Assembly (NCBI RefSeq): GCF_000620705.1
Contig: NZ_KK211167.1
Span: 464,548 to 528,547, forward strand
DNA from: Nocardioides sp. URHA0020
GTDB taxonomy: Bacteria > Actinomycetota > Actinomycetes > Propionibacteriales > Nocardioidaceae
Direction: 5' to 3'
DNA length: 64,000 bases
Position 1 is the first letter of the stretch, and each line of letters begins with the position of its first letter. The position numbers and the translations under genes were made by a program. The notes beneath the pieces are model-generated. The model saw only the letters and a list, made by a program, of their open reading frames with translations. It made no database searches and was not told the DNA's origin. Positions 53,325 to 61,909 of this stretch are shown piece by piece.

Positions 53325-54671
53325 GTGCTACCCATCACAGCAGTTATCGGCGCCGGGATCAGCGGCCTCACGGCCAGCAAGATGCTCGGCGACTACGGCG
53401 TGCCGTACACGACCTTCGAGGCCTCCGACCGGGTCGGTGGCAACTGGGCCTTCGGCAACCCCAACGGTCACAGCAGCGCCTACCGCTCGCTGCACATCGA
53501 CACCTCGAAGCACCAGCTGTCCTTCCGGGACTTCCCGATGCCCGACGACTACCCGGACTTCCCGCACCACACGCTGATCAAGGACTACCTCGACTCGTAC
53601 GCCGACGCGTTCTCGTTGCGCGACCGCATCGAGTTCGAGAACGGCGTGGCGCACGCCGAGCGGCTGCCCGACGGTGGGTGGGAGATCCTCGACCAGGCCG
53701 GCCGGACCCGGCGCTTCGACCTGCTGGTGGTGGCGAACGGCCACCACTGGGATCCCCGGATGGCCGAGTTCCCCGGCGAGTTCACCGGGCAGTCGATCCA
53801 CTCGCACCACTACATCGACCCGTGGACGCCGTTGGACCTGATGGACAAGCGGATCCTGGTCGTCGGCCTGGGCAACAGTGCCGCCGACGTCACCGTCGAG
53901 CTGTCCCAGCGCTCCCTGCGCAACGAGGTCACGCTGTCCACGCGCAGCAGCGCCTGGATCGTGCCGAAGCTGGTCGGCGGCAAGGCCGCCGACATGAACT
54001 ACCGCACCATCCCGCAGATCCCGCTCTCCTGGCAGCGCAAGGCCGCCCAGTGGGGGCAGCGGTTCACCTACTCCGACCCGACGCTCTACGGCCTCCCGGC
54101 GCCCAACCACAAGTTCTTCGAGGCGCACCCGACGCAGTCGGGCGAGCTGCCGCTGCGGCTGAAGTCGGGCGACGTGGTCCCCAAGGGCAACGTCACGCGC
54201 CTCGACGGCGAGACCGTGCACTTCGAGGACGGCACGTCCGCGGACTTCGACGTGATCATCTACGCCACCGGCTACAACCTCACCTTCCCCTTCTTCGACC
54301 CGGAGTTCCTCAGCGCGCCCGACAACCGGATCGACCTCTACAAGCGGATCATCAAGCCGGGCGTCGACGACCTGCTCTTCGCCGGCTTCGCGCAGTCGAC
54401 GCCGACGCTCTTCCCGTTCGTCGAGAGCCAGGCGCGGCTGATCGCGGCGTACGCCGTGGGGGAGTACGTCCCGCCCTCGGCCGACGAGATGCACCGGGTG
54501 ATCAAGGCCGACGACGAGCTCTACATGGGCCACATGCTCGACCGACCGCGGCACACCCACCAGCTCGACTACTTCGTCTACGAGCACCAGATGCGCACCA
54601 AGGAGCTGCCGGCCGGTCGGGCGCGGGCCCGGGCGCAGGGTGCGCCGGCGCTGGCCGGGCGGGCCACGTGA
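53325..54671 (+). CDS. Flavin-containing monooxygenase (FMO/Baeyer-Villiger type)
   Basis: FAD/NADPH monooxygenase of 448 residues. The FAD motif GAGISG (9-14) opens the chain, the FMO fingerprint FxGxxxHxxxY is FTGQSIHSHHY (153-163), and the NADPH motif is GLGNSA (~181). IYATGYNLTFPFF is the conserved ATG-type motif. Size and motifs fit class B FMOs acting on ketones, sulfides or amines. GTG start at 53325 has no clear ribosome site and may be near-leaderless. The stop overlaps the TetR gene start (GTGA). Confidence 0.93.
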   Translation: MLPITAVIGAGISGLTASKMLGDYGVPYTTFEASDRVGGNWAFGNPNGHSSAYRSLHIDTSKHQLSFRDFPMPDDYPDFPHHTLIKDYLDSYADAFSLRDRIEFENGVAHAERLPDGGWEILDQAGRTRRFDLLVVANGHHWDPRMAEFPGEFTGQSIHSHHYIDPWTPLDLMDKRILVVGLGNSAADVTVELSQRSLRNEVTLSTRSSAWIVPKLVGGKAADMNYRTIPQIPLSWQRKAAQWGQRFTYSDPTLYGLPAPNHKFFEAHPTQSGELPLRLKSGDVVPKGNVTRLDGETVHFEDGTSADFDVIIYATGYNLTFPFFDPEFLSAPDNRIDLYKRIIKPGVDDLLFAGFAQSTPTLFPFVESQARLIAAYAVGEYVPPSADEMHRVIKADDELYMGHMLDRPRHTHQLDYFVYEHQMRTKELPAGRARARAQGAPALAGRAT

Positions 54672-55279
54672 ACCGGGCGGCGACCAAGGGCGACGACCGT
54701 CGCGCGGCCCTGCTCGAGGCGCTCGACCACCACCTCCGCGACGCCGGACCCGACGCGAGCCTCGAGGCCATCAACGTCGCCGACCTCTCCCGTCGCGCCG
54801 GCGTCACGCGCTCGGCGTTCTACTTCTACTTCGACAACAAGGCCGCCGCCGTGGCCGCCCTGATGGAGGAGATGTACGACGACGCCTGGGACGCCGCCGA
54901 CCTCGACGGCGCGGACGACGAGGGCATGCAGCTGCGGGTGACGAGCGCGATCCGCGCGATCTTCCGCGGTTGGTCGCACCGGACCCACCTCTACCGCGCC
55001 ATGCTCGAGGCGCGCGCGGGCAACCCCGCCGTACGCGAGCAGTGGGACTCCTTCCAGGAGTCCTTCGTCGTGGTCCTCGCCGCCGTGATCGAGGGCGAGC
55101 GCACCGCCGGGGTCGCGCCCGCGGGTGCTGACCCGACGGCCGTCGCCACCGCGCTGCTCGACCTCAACGACCGGACGCTCGAGCGGCTGGTGCACGCGCC
55201 GGCCGACTTCGACTGGGACGCGCACGTCGAGGCCGTCGTCCACATCTGGCTGGCCAGCATCTACGGGAGGACCGCATGA
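54668..55279 (+). CDS. EthR-like TetR-family regulator
   Basis: TetR repressor of 203 residues. The HTH is INVADLSRRAGVTRSAFYFYFDNKAAAVAAL. The ligand domain ends VVHIWLASIYG, which strongly resembles the C terminus of mycobacterial EthR, and RAMLEARAGNPAVREQWDSF fits the same subgroup. EthR controls a Baeyer-Villiger monooxygenase, and here the gene is coupled to an FMO/BVMO gene and a hydrolase. The dyad at 53288-53303 is the probable target. Ligand likely a hydrophobic ketone or ester (inference). Confidence 0.92.
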   Translation: MNRAATKGDDRRAALLEALDHHLRDAGPDASLEAINVADLSRRAGVTRSAFYFYFDNKAAAVAALMEEMYDDAWDAADLDGADDEGMQLRVTSAIRAIFRGWSHRTHLYRAMLEARAGNPAVREQWDSFQESFVVVLAAVIEGERTAGVAPAGADPTAVATALLDLNDRTLERLVHAPADFDWDAHVEAVVHIWLASIYGRTA

Positions 55280-56178
55280 AGGCCGAGCGCACGAAGCACA
55301 GCGAGCTCACGTTCGTCTCCGGGGGCGTCGAGTGCCACGCCTGGCACTTCACCGGCGAGGGCGACGCGCTCGCGAGCGAGGCCGGGCGTCCCGTCGTGGT
55401 GATGGCGCACGGGCTGGCGGGCACCAAGGACTCCGGGCTGCAGCCCTTCGCCGAGGCGCTGGCCGCGGCCGGGCTCGACGTCCTCGCCTTCGACTACCGC
55501 GGCTTCGGGTCGTCGGCGGGCGCTCCGCGGCAGACGGTCTCGATGGCCGGGCAGCTCGAGGACTACCGCGCCGCGATGTCGGCCGCCGCCCGGCTGCCGG
55601 GCGTGGACGCGCAGCGGCTGGTCGTCTGGGGCGTCTCGCTCGCCGGCGGTCACGCGATCTCCGCCGCCGCCGGTCGCCGTGACGTCGCCGCCGTCGTGGC
55701 GCTGACCCCGCTGGTCGACGGCCTCGCCGCCGGCCGGCACGCGCTGGCGACCCACACCAAGACCGAGATGCTGCGCTCGACGGTCGCGGGCTTCCGCAGC
55801 AGGCTCGGCAGGCCGGTGATGATGCCGGTCGTGGCCGGCCCGGGACAGCTCGGCGCGATGACCATCGAGGGATCGGTGGACGACTACCTCGCGATCGCGG
55901 GCCCGACGTGGCGCAACGAGATCGACGCGACCGTCGGCATGGAGCTGGGCGGCCACCGCCCGATCAAGGTCGCCGGCGACATCAGCTGCCCCTCGCTCTT
56001 CCAGGTCGCCGACTTCGACCGCAGCGCCCCGCCGCACTCCTCGATGAAGGCCGCCTTCAAGGCCCGCGCCGAGGTCCGGCACTACCCCTGCGACCACTTC
56101 GACGTGTACGCCGGCAAGCCCTGGCACGACGCCGTCGTCGCGCACCAGGTGGCGTTCCTGACGCGGGTGCTGGGGTAG
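55276..56178 (+). CDS. Alpha/beta hydrolase
   Basis: 300 residues. The nucleophile elbow is WGVSLAGGHA (Ser), the oxyanion region is VMAHGLAGTKDSGLQPFAEAL, and the catalytic His is in YPCDHFDVYAG near the C terminus. An Asp in VADFDRSAP could complete the triad. ATG overlaps the TetR gene stop, making a three-gene operon FMO-TetR-hydrolase. An esterase paired with a Baeyer-Villiger-type monooxygenase would split the ester formed from a ketone, a well-known pathway logic. Confidence 0.9.
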   Translation: MKAERTKHSELTFVSGGVECHAWHFTGEGDALASEAGRPVVVMAHGLAGTKDSGLQPFAEALAAAGLDVLAFDYRGFGSSAGAPRQTVSMAGQLEDYRAAMSAAARLPGVDAQRLVVWGVSLAGGHAISAAAGRRDVAAVVALTPLVDGLAAGRHALATHTKTEMLRSTVAGFRSRLGRPVMMPVVAGPGQLGAMTIEGSVDDYLAIAGPTWRNEIDATVGMELGGHRPIKVAGDISCPSLFQVADFDRSAPPHSSMKAAFKARAEVRHYPCDHFDVYAGKPWHDAVVAHQVAFLTRVLG

Positions 56179-56185
56179 CGATGCC

Positions 56186-56213
56186 GGGGATACCCGGTTA
56201 ACCGGGTATCCCC
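56186..56213. terminator. Perfect 28-bp palindrome after the hydrolase gene
   Basis: Arms GGGGATACCCGGTT and its exact complement meet with no spacer, 8 bp after the hydrolase stop and 107 bp before the P450 start. It may end the FMO operon. A palindrome without loop can also be a protein-binding site, so an operator is the alternative. Confidence 0.5.
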
Positions 56214-56280
56214 GAACTTCTCAGGCTCTGCAGTGCCACAGAAGTTCACGAAGTGCCCGAGAAGTACGCCGCCGCAACGC

Positions 56281-56299
56281 TATTGACGGTCATTCAATA
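56281..56299. promoter_or_regulatory. TATTGA-N7-TCAATA dyad upstream of the P450 gene
   Basis: Perfect 6-bp arms around CGGTCAT, ending 20 bp before the P450 GTG. The TTGA...TCAA pattern is common for TetR-family operators in front of lipid or steroid genes in actinobacteria. It is in the right place to overlap the P450 promoter. Confidence 0.5.
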
Positions 56300-56319
56300 A
56301 CGGGCGTACCGTCGGCCGG

Positions 56320-57696
56320 GTGACGACCCTGGACGACGTCGACCAGCTGACCACCCAGCGCATGCGCCGGATGAGTCCCGGCAACCAGCGTCGGCTGCCG
56401 CTCATCGACGACTCCACGCTGCCGCCGGGTCCGCGTTGGCCGGTGCTGGTCCAGACGGCCGCGCTGCTGCGGTTCCGGCACTGGTTCCACCCCTACATGC
56501 ATCAGAGGTACGGCGACGTCTTCACCGTGCGGGTCGCGCCCGGCGGCCGGCCGCTCGTGTTCGTGACCCGGCCCGAGCACGCCAAGGAGGTCTTCGCGGG
56601 CGATCCCGAGGTCTTCCACGCCGGCAAGGCCAACGGCATCCTCGGCCCGATCATGGGCGAGCACTCGCTGCTCCTGCAGGACGGCTCCGAGCACAAGCGG
56701 GCGCGCAAGCTCCTGATGCCGGCGTTCAACGGCCACGCCCTGCGCGCCTACGAGGACCTCGTCACCGAGGTCGCCCAGGCGCAGGTCGCCACCTGGCGCG
56801 ACGGTGAGGAGCTCAGCGCGCTGGAGCGGATGAACGCCCTCACGCTCGAGGTGATCCTGCGCGTCGTCTTCGGGGTCACCGACGAGAGCCGCCTGGCGCA
56901 GCTGCGACCGCGGGTCAACGCCACGGTCAACGTCAGTCCCGTGGTCCTCCTCGGCTGGGGCTACCCCCGGCTGCAGAGGTACGGCCCCTGGAAGCGCACC
57001 GTCGACAACCAGCGCGAGCTCGACCGGCTGATGTACGCCGAGATCCGCGAGCGTCGTACGGCGCCCGACCTCGCCGAGCGCACCGACGTGCTGTCCCGCC
57101 TGATCGTGCAGGGCGAAGGTGGCGACGCACTCTCCGACACCGAGCTCCGCGACCAGCTCGTCACCCTCCTGCTCGCCGGCCACGAGACGACCGCGAGCGC
57201 GTTGGCCTGGGCGCTGTACGAGGTCGGCCGCGACCCGGTGCTGCTGGCTCGGTGCCGCGCGGCCGCCGACGAGGGCGACGACGCGTACCTCGAGGCGGTG
57301 ATGAAGGAGTCGATGCGCCTGCACCCGATCATCCCGATGGTCGTGCGGACGCTGATGAAGCCGGCCACGATCGCCGGCTACGACCTGCCCGCCGGCACCA
57401 CGATCGGCCCCTCGATCATCATCACCCACGCCCGCGAGGACAACTACGAGGATCCGTCGGCCTTCCGGCCGGAGCGGTTCCTCGGCCACCACCCGCCGAC
57501 CAACACCTGGATCCCGTTCGGCGGCGGGGTACGCCGCTGCATCGGCGCCGGCTTCGCCCAGATGGAGGGCGTCGCGGTGCTGCGCCAGGTGTTCACGGCG
57601 TACGACGTGTCCGCGGTCGGCGACGACGTCCCGAAGGTCCGCAACATCACCAGTGTCCCGCGCAGCGGGGCCCGGGTGCGGGTCACGGCTCGATAA
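56320..57696 (+). CDS. Cytochrome P450
   Basis: Haem monooxygenase of 458 residues. Oxygen-binding I-helix AGHETT (286-291), the ExxR motif in KESMRLHP, and the haem loop FGGGVRRCIGAGFA with the ligand Cys407. Length and the N-terminal proline-rich start (LPPGPRWPVL) resemble eukaryote-like bacterial P450s of the CYP110/CYP138 type rather than short CYP107 proteins. No ferredoxin or reductase gene is adjacent. GTG start; the MFS gene follows after 43 bp. Substrate unknown, probably a hydrophobic molecule. Confidence 0.94.
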   Translation: MTTLDDVDQLTTQRMRRMSPGNQRRLPLIDDSTLPPGPRWPVLVQTAALLRFRHWFHPYMHQRYGDVFTVRVAPGGRPLVFVTRPEHAKEVFAGDPEVFHAGKANGILGPIMGEHSLLLQDGSEHKRARKLLMPAFNGHALRAYEDLVTEVAQAQVATWRDGEELSALERMNALTLEVILRVVFGVTDESRLAQLRPRVNATVNVSPVVLLGWGYPRLQRYGPWKRTVDNQRELDRLMYAEIRERRTAPDLAERTDVLSRLIVQGEGGDALSDTELRDQLVTLLLAGHETTASALAWALYEVGRDPVLLARCRAAADEGDDAYLEAVMKESMRLHPIIPMVVRTLMKPATIAGYDLPAGTTIGPSIIITHAREDNYEDPSAFRPERFLGHHPPTNTWIPFGGGVRRCIGAGFAQMEGVAVLRQVFTAYDVSAVGDDVPKVRNITSVPRSGARVRVTAR

Positions 57697-57739
57697 AGAC
57701 GTTTCGCGCACCCCCTCCGATGGGGGACCATCGCACCTT

Positions 57740-59035
57740 GTGATCGATCGTCTCAAGACCCGGCTCGCGGGACTGCGCATGGACACCACGCCGCTGCGTG
57801 CGTCCCGTGACTTCCGGCTGCTCTTCCTCGCCGGCACCGTCTTCTACTTCGGGGCGATGGTCAGCTACGTCGCGATCCCGTACCAGATCTACACGCTCAC
57901 CGGCTCCAACTTCGCGGTCGGCGCGATCGGCCTGGTCGAGCTGGCGCCGATCATCGTCTTCGGCCTGTACGGCGGCGCGCTCGCCGACCACGTCGACCGG
58001 CGCAGGCTGCTGATCTGGACCGGGCTCGCGCAGGCGGTCTTCACCGCCGTCCTGGCCGTGAACGCCTTCGTCGGCGAGCCGCAGGTGTGGGTCATCTTCG
58101 TGGTCTCCGCGCTGCTCACCTCCTGCTCGGCGATGCAGCGGCCCTCGCGCGAGGCGCTGCTGCCGCGCACCGTGTCCCACGACCAGCTCACCGCCGCCAA
58201 CGCGCTGGCCAGCCTGGGCATGCAGATCGGCGTCCTGGCCGGCCCCGCCGTCGGCGGCCTGCTCGTGGCGTACGTCGGCATCGGCTGGTGCTTCCTCATC
58301 GACATCGGCGGCCTGCTCGTCGCCTCGACCCTCTTCGTGCTGATGCGCTCCTACCCCCACCGCGAGGAGACGACCCCGCCGAGCCTGGCCGGCATCAAGC
58401 AGGGCATCGACTACGCGTTCGGCCGGCGCGACCTCCTCGGCACCTACTTCGTCGACATCGCCGCGATGCTCTTCGCGATGCCGGTGGTGCTCTTCCCGGC
58501 GCTCGCCGAGGAGGTCTTCGGCCAGCCGCAGTTCCTGGGCCTCCTCTACTCCGCCGAGGTCATCGGCGCCCTCGTCGCGACGGCCCTCAGCGGTTGGACG
58601 TCCCGCTTCCACCATCACGGGCGCGCCATCGTCGTCGCCGCCATGGCGTACGGCGGCTTCATCGCCCTCGCCGGCCTGATGCCGAACATCTGGCTCGTCG
58701 CGCTCGCCCTGGCCTTCGCCGGTGCGGCCGACATGATCTCCGGGATCTTCCGCTCGACCGTGTGGAGCCAGACGATCCCCGAGTCCATGCGCGGACGCCT
58801 GGCCGGCATCGAGATGCTGTCGTACTCGCTCGGTCCGCTCGGCGGTCAGGTCCGCGCCGGCGTGACCGCCGACCTCTGGTCGGTGCGGGGGGCGGTCGTC
58901 AGCGGCGGCGCCGCCTGCATCGCCGGGGTCGGCCTCACGGCCACCTGGCTGCGCGACTTCTGGTCCTACGACAGCCAGACCGACCAGTACGCCGTCGCCG
59001 AGCGCGCCGTCCGCGAGGCGGCCGGAGAGTCCTAG
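57740..59035 (+). CDS. MFS transporter (MFS_3/enterobactin-exporter type)
   Basis: 431 residues, about twelve helices. Motif A reads GGALADHVDRRRLLIWTGL, and RPSREALLPRTVSHDQLTAANALASLGMQIG is characteristic of the EntS/MFS_3 branch. GTG start at 57740; an upstream extension would run into the P450 gene. The location after the P450 suggests export of an oxidised product or toxic substrate. The TAG stop shares a CTAG with the NmrA-like gene. Confidence 0.88.
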   Translation: MIDRLKTRLAGLRMDTTPLRASRDFRLLFLAGTVFYFGAMVSYVAIPYQIYTLTGSNFAVGAIGLVELAPIIVFGLYGGALADHVDRRRLLIWTGLAQAVFTAVLAVNAFVGEPQVWVIFVVSALLTSCSAMQRPSREALLPRTVSHDQLTAANALASLGMQIGVLAGPAVGGLLVAYVGIGWCFLIDIGGLLVASTLFVLMRSYPHREETTPPSLAGIKQGIDYAFGRRDLLGTYFVDIAAMLFAMPVVLFPALAEEVFGQPQFLGLLYSAEVIGALVATALSGWTSRFHHHGRAIVVAAMAYGGFIALAGLMPNIWLVALALAFAGAADMISGIFRSTVWSQTIPESMRGRLAGIEMLSYSLGPLGGQVRAGVTADLWSVRGAVVSGGAACIAGVGLTATWLRDFWSYDSQTDQYAVAERAVREAAGES

Positions 59036-59757
59036 GCCCGCTCGGCCAGCCAGTCCTCGAAGCTCGGGCCGCGCAGCAGCGCGTCGGGTCCGGGCAGCAT
59101 TGCGCCCTGCGCGAGGCTCTCGGGCGCGGCGACGGCCTCGACCCGGACGTCCTGCCCGGACTGCTCGACCAGGCGACGGACCTGGTCGACGAGGTTCTCG
59201 CGCGTCGGGCCGGCCAGCTCCACGTCACCCTCGACGTCGCCGGTGACGATCTCGAGGAGCAGCCGGACGATCTCGCCGGTCGCGACCGGCTGGGTCGGGA
59301 CGTCGATGATCCGGGCCACGCCGTCCTGGGTGTTCCACTCCAGCATCTGGGCGGCGAAGTCGAGGAACTGGGTCGCCCGCAGCACCACGACGCCGGGCGC
59401 GCTCTCGCGGTAGGCCCGCTCCTGGGCGAGCTTGGCGACGTAGTAGTCGTAGTCGGGGCTGCGGTCGACCCCGACGATCGAGAGCACCACGCTGCGGCGT
59501 ACGCCGGCGGCGGTCGCGGCGGAGCCGATGTTGCGCGCCACGGTGGGGAAGAACGTCGCCGCCTGGTCGAGCGGGCAGGCCGTGACGTCGACGACGGTGT
59601 CCACGCTATCGAGGGCCGCCACGAGCTCGTCGCCCGGCGCCAGCAGGTCGAAGCCGGTCTCGCGAGCGATCTCGACGACCTCGTGGCCCGCCTTGCGGCT
59701 GAGGGAGGTGAGCTGGGAGCCGATGCGTCCGGTGGCACCGGCGATGGCGATCTTCAT
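59032..59757 (-). CDS. NmrA-like atypical SDR/NAD(P)-binding protein
   Basis: 241 residues. The N-terminal motif is MKIAIAGATGRIGSQL, followed by VVDVTACPLD and VLSIVGVDRSPDYDYYVAKLAQE, with YxxxK-like YYVAK. The C-terminal half, GPTRENLVDQVRRLVEQ, resembles the NmrA/QOR2-type atypical SDRs, which sense or reduce quinones or serve as redox sensors. It is divergent from an Rrf2 regulator across 98 bp with an operator-like dyad. Convergent with the MFS gene, with shared CTAG stops. Confidence 0.9.
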   Translation of the reverse strand: MKIAIAGATGRIGSQLTSLSRKAGHEVVEIARETGFDLLAPGDELVAALDSVDTVVDVTACPLDQAATFFPTVARNIGSAATAAGVRRSVVLSIVGVDRSPDYDYYVAKLAQERAYRESAPGVVVLRATQFLDFAAQMLEWNTQDGVARIIDVPTQPVATGEIVRLLLEIVTGDVEGDVELAGPTRENLVDQVRRLVEQSGQDVRVEAVAAPESLAQGAMLPGPDALLRGPSFEDWLAERA

Positions 59758-59781
59758 GGTGTGCTCCTGGAGTCGTTAACG

Positions 59782-59798
59782 CGGATAGGTGATATCCG
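59782..59798. promoter_or_regulatory. CGGATA-N5-TATCCG operator in the NmrA/Rrf2 spacer
   Basis: Perfect 6-bp arms around GGTGA, 25 bp upstream of the NmrA-like ATG in the divergent spacer. Likely site of the Rrf2 regulator; a second AT-richer stretch (CACGTATTCGCGTA) lies nearer the rrf2 start. Confidence 0.5.
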
Positions 59799-59855
59799 TG
59801 ATTCAACCATGGAACTCGGACACTTGTCATCCACGTATTCGCGTAGGATGGCGTC

Positions 59856-60335
59856 GTGAAGATGTCGGGTGGCGTGGAGTGGGCCGTGCACTGCTGTGTC
59901 GTCCTCAGCGAGGCGGAGGGCCCCGTCCCGGCTCAGCGGCTCGCGGAGTTCCACGGCATTTCGCGCACCTACCTGGCCAAGCACCTGCAGGCGCTGTCCC
60001 GGGCCGGCATCGTCAGCTCGACCGAGGGGCGGGTCGGCGGCTACGTGCTCACCCGGCCGGCGGACCAGGTGAGCGTGCTCGACATCGTGCTCGCCGTCGA
60101 CGGCCGCGAGCAGGCCTTCCGGTGCACCGAGATCCGCCAGAACGGCCCGCTGCCCGCGAGCCAGGAGGTGTGCCGGCAACCGTGTGGCGTCGCCCGGGTG
60201 ATGTACGCCGCCGAGCAGGCCTGGCGGTCCTCGCTTAAGGACGTGACCGTCGCCGACCTCGCCGCCAGCGTCTCCGTCGACGTCGGCGCGGGCACGTTCC
60301 CGGCGCTGCGCGGCTGGCTGGCCGGCGAGGGCTAG
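59856..60335 (+). CDS. Rrf2-family transcriptional regulator
   Basis: 159 residues. The winged HTH has RLAEFHGISRTYLAKHLQALSRAGIV, followed by the wing GRVGGYVLTRPADQVSVLDIV, a diagnostic Rrf2 block. Three cysteines, FRCTEI, EVCRQP and QPCGVA, lie in the loop where IscR and NsrR bind an Fe-S cluster. It is therefore a likely redox or NO sensor, though some Rrf2 proteins use the cysteines as thiol switches. Controls the divergent NmrA-like gene. The stop shares a CTAG with the DUF1772 gene. Confidence 0.93.
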   Translation: MKMSGGVEWAVHCCVVLSEAEGPVPAQRLAEFHGISRTYLAKHLQALSRAGIVSSTEGRVGGYVLTRPADQVSVLDIVLAVDGREQAFRCTEIRQNGPLPASQEVCRQPCGVARVMYAAEQAWRSSLKDVTVADLAASVSVDVGAGTFPALRGWLAGEG

Positions 60336-60787
60336 GACTTCCACGCCGCCCAGGCCAGGCAGGCCAGGGCCCCGGTCGAGGTGAGCGTGCGGAGGATGTT
60401 CCACCGCACCCACGCGTCCTCGAAGGCGGCGCGCGAGCCGCCGGCGGCCAGGGCGTCGTTGAGCGGCACGTTGCCCGCTGCGGTGACGACGACGGTGCCG
60501 AGCGCGAGGACGAGCCCCGTGATCGCCCACGCCCGTGCGCCCGACGTGGTCGTCGCGACGGACAGGGCCGCGAGGGCCGGCGCGCCGAGGAAGGTGAGCA
60601 TGAAGACCGGGTTCACGATCGCCACGTTGATGTGGTTCATCGACGACGTGAACGTGTGGTCGTCCGTGCGCGCCAGGCCGGGCATCACCCCGCACGCCCA
60701 GGTGTAGTAGGTCCCGGCCTGCAGGCCGGCGGCGACGGTGGCGACGAGGAGGACGGGGCCGCGGAGGGTGTCGAGGAGATCGCTCAT
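60332..60787 (-). CDS. DUF1772 (anthrone oxygenase-like) membrane protein
   Basis: About 151 residues with four hydrophobic helices, starting LLDTLRGPVLLVATVAAGLQAG and containing YYTWACGVMPGLA and SMNHINVAIVNPVF, plus the late motif NVPLNDALAA. These features match DUF1772, whose fungal members are called anthrone oxygenases; bacterial roles are unknown. The ATG at 60787 is preferred, while 60823 and 60844 are in-frame alternatives. Divergent from the AraC gene. Confidence 0.85.
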   Translation of the reverse strand: MSDLLDTLRGPVLLVATVAAGLQAGTYYTWACGVMPGLARTDDHTFTSSMNHINVAIVNPVFMLTFLGAPALAALSVATTTSGARAWAITGLVLALGTVVVTAAGNVPLNDALAAGGSRAAFEDAWVRWNILRTLTSTGALACLAWAAWKS

Positions 60788-60873
60788 GGGACCAGCAGAC
60801 CGCAGGACGGCGAGACGATCCATCGTCGTACGGCGCCCTTCCATACGTCATCGTCCAGGGCTACGGTGACGGG

Positions 60874-61809
60874 ATGGACGGACTCGCCGCGCTCCTCGAC
60901 GGTCCTCGCGCCCGGGGCGCGTTCCTGCTGCGCTGCCTGATGGATCCGCCGTGGGCCGTGCGGCTCCAGGACGAGTCGCCGCTCTCGTTGACCGCGGTCG
61001 TGCGTGGGAGCTTCTGGGCCCTGCCCGACGGCGGTGAGCCCTTCCGCCTCGAGGCCGGCGACGTCGTGGTCGCGCTCGGACCCGGACACTGGACCATCGC
61101 CGACGCCCCCGCGACGACGCCGCAGGTGGTCATCCACCCCGGTCAGCACTGCACCACGCTCGACGGGCAGTCGCTGGAGGAGGAGATGCGCCAAGGGGTG
61201 CGCAGCTGGGGCAACAGTGCGGTGGGCGAGACGGTGCTGCTCACCGGGGCCTACCTGTTCGAGGGCGAGGTCAGCCGGCGGCTCCTGCAGGCCTTGCCGC
61301 CGTTCGTCGTCCTCGGCCGACGCGATCTCGGCTCACCGCTCGTCTCGCTGCTCGCCGACGAGATCGTCAAGGACGCGCCCGGGCAGGACGCCGTGCTCGA
61401 CCGGCTTCTCGACCTGCTCCTGATCGCGGTGCTGCGCGCCTGGTTCGACCGTCCCGAGGCCTCGCCGCCGGCCTGGTACGCCGGCCAGGGCGACCCGGTC
61501 GTCGGACCCGCCCTGCGCCTGATGCAGCACCACCCCGAGCACCCGTGGACCGTCGCCGAGCTGGCCGCCGCCGGTGGCGTCTCCCGCGCCGCCTTCGCGC
61601 GCCGCTTCACCGAGGTCGTCGGGGAACCGCCGATGACCTTCCTGACCGGCTGGCGCCTGGCACTCGCCGCCGACCTGCTCCGCGACCCCACGGCCACCCT
61701 GGCCCTCGTCGCGCGCCAGGTCGGCTACTCCACGCCGTTCGCGCTGAGCACCGCCTTCAAGCGTGCCTACGGCGTGAGCCCGCGCGACCACCGGGCGCTG
61801 GTGGCCTGA
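60874..61809 (+). CDS. AraC-family regulator with cupin_6 domain
   Basis: 311 residues. An N-terminal cupin_6-like sensing domain (about 1-175) contains LTAVVRGSFWALPDGG and LEAGDVVVALGPGHW. The C-terminal double HTH reads WTVAELAAAGGVSRAAFARRFTEVVGEPPMTFLTGWRL and ALVARQVGYSTPFALSTAFKRAYGVSPRDHR. Such regulators usually control adjacent oxidoreductase genes; the divergent DUF1772 gene is the likely target. Convergent with the DapB-like gene, with a repeat in the 100-bp spacer. Confidence 0.93.
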   Translation: MDGLAALLDGPRARGAFLLRCLMDPPWAVRLQDESPLSLTAVVRGSFWALPDGGEPFRLEAGDVVVALGPGHWTIADAPATTPQVVIHPGQHCTTLDGQSLEEEMRQGVRSWGNSAVGETVLLTGAYLFEGEVSRRLLQALPPFVVLGRRDLGSPLVSLLADEIVKDAPGQDAVLDRLLDLLLIAVLRAWFDRPEASPPAWYAGQGDPVVGPALRLMQHHPEHPWTVAELAAAGGVSRAAFARRFTEVVGEPPMTFLTGWRLALAADLLRDPTATLALVARQVGYSTPFALSTAFKRAYGVSPRDHRALVA

Positions 61810-61810
61810 G

Positions 61811-61900
61811 GAGTTTCATCGGCCGGCCGACAAAGCTCACGCCCGGACGATGAAGCTTTGTCGTCCAGGGTCCAGTTTCATCGGCCGGCCGACAAAACTC
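61811..61900. repeat. Palindromic repeat cluster, same family as in hutF
   Basis: Two copies of a 27-28 bp near-palindrome starting AGTTTCATCGGCC, with GGCCGACAAA on the other arm (61811-61838 and 61874-61900), flank a second module GGACGATGAAGCTTTGTCGTCC. Both modules recur inside hutF (39299-39365). Here they fill the space between the convergent AraC and DapB-like genes and could act as a bidirectional terminator. Confidence 0.85.
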
Positions 61901-61909
61901 CCCGGCACC

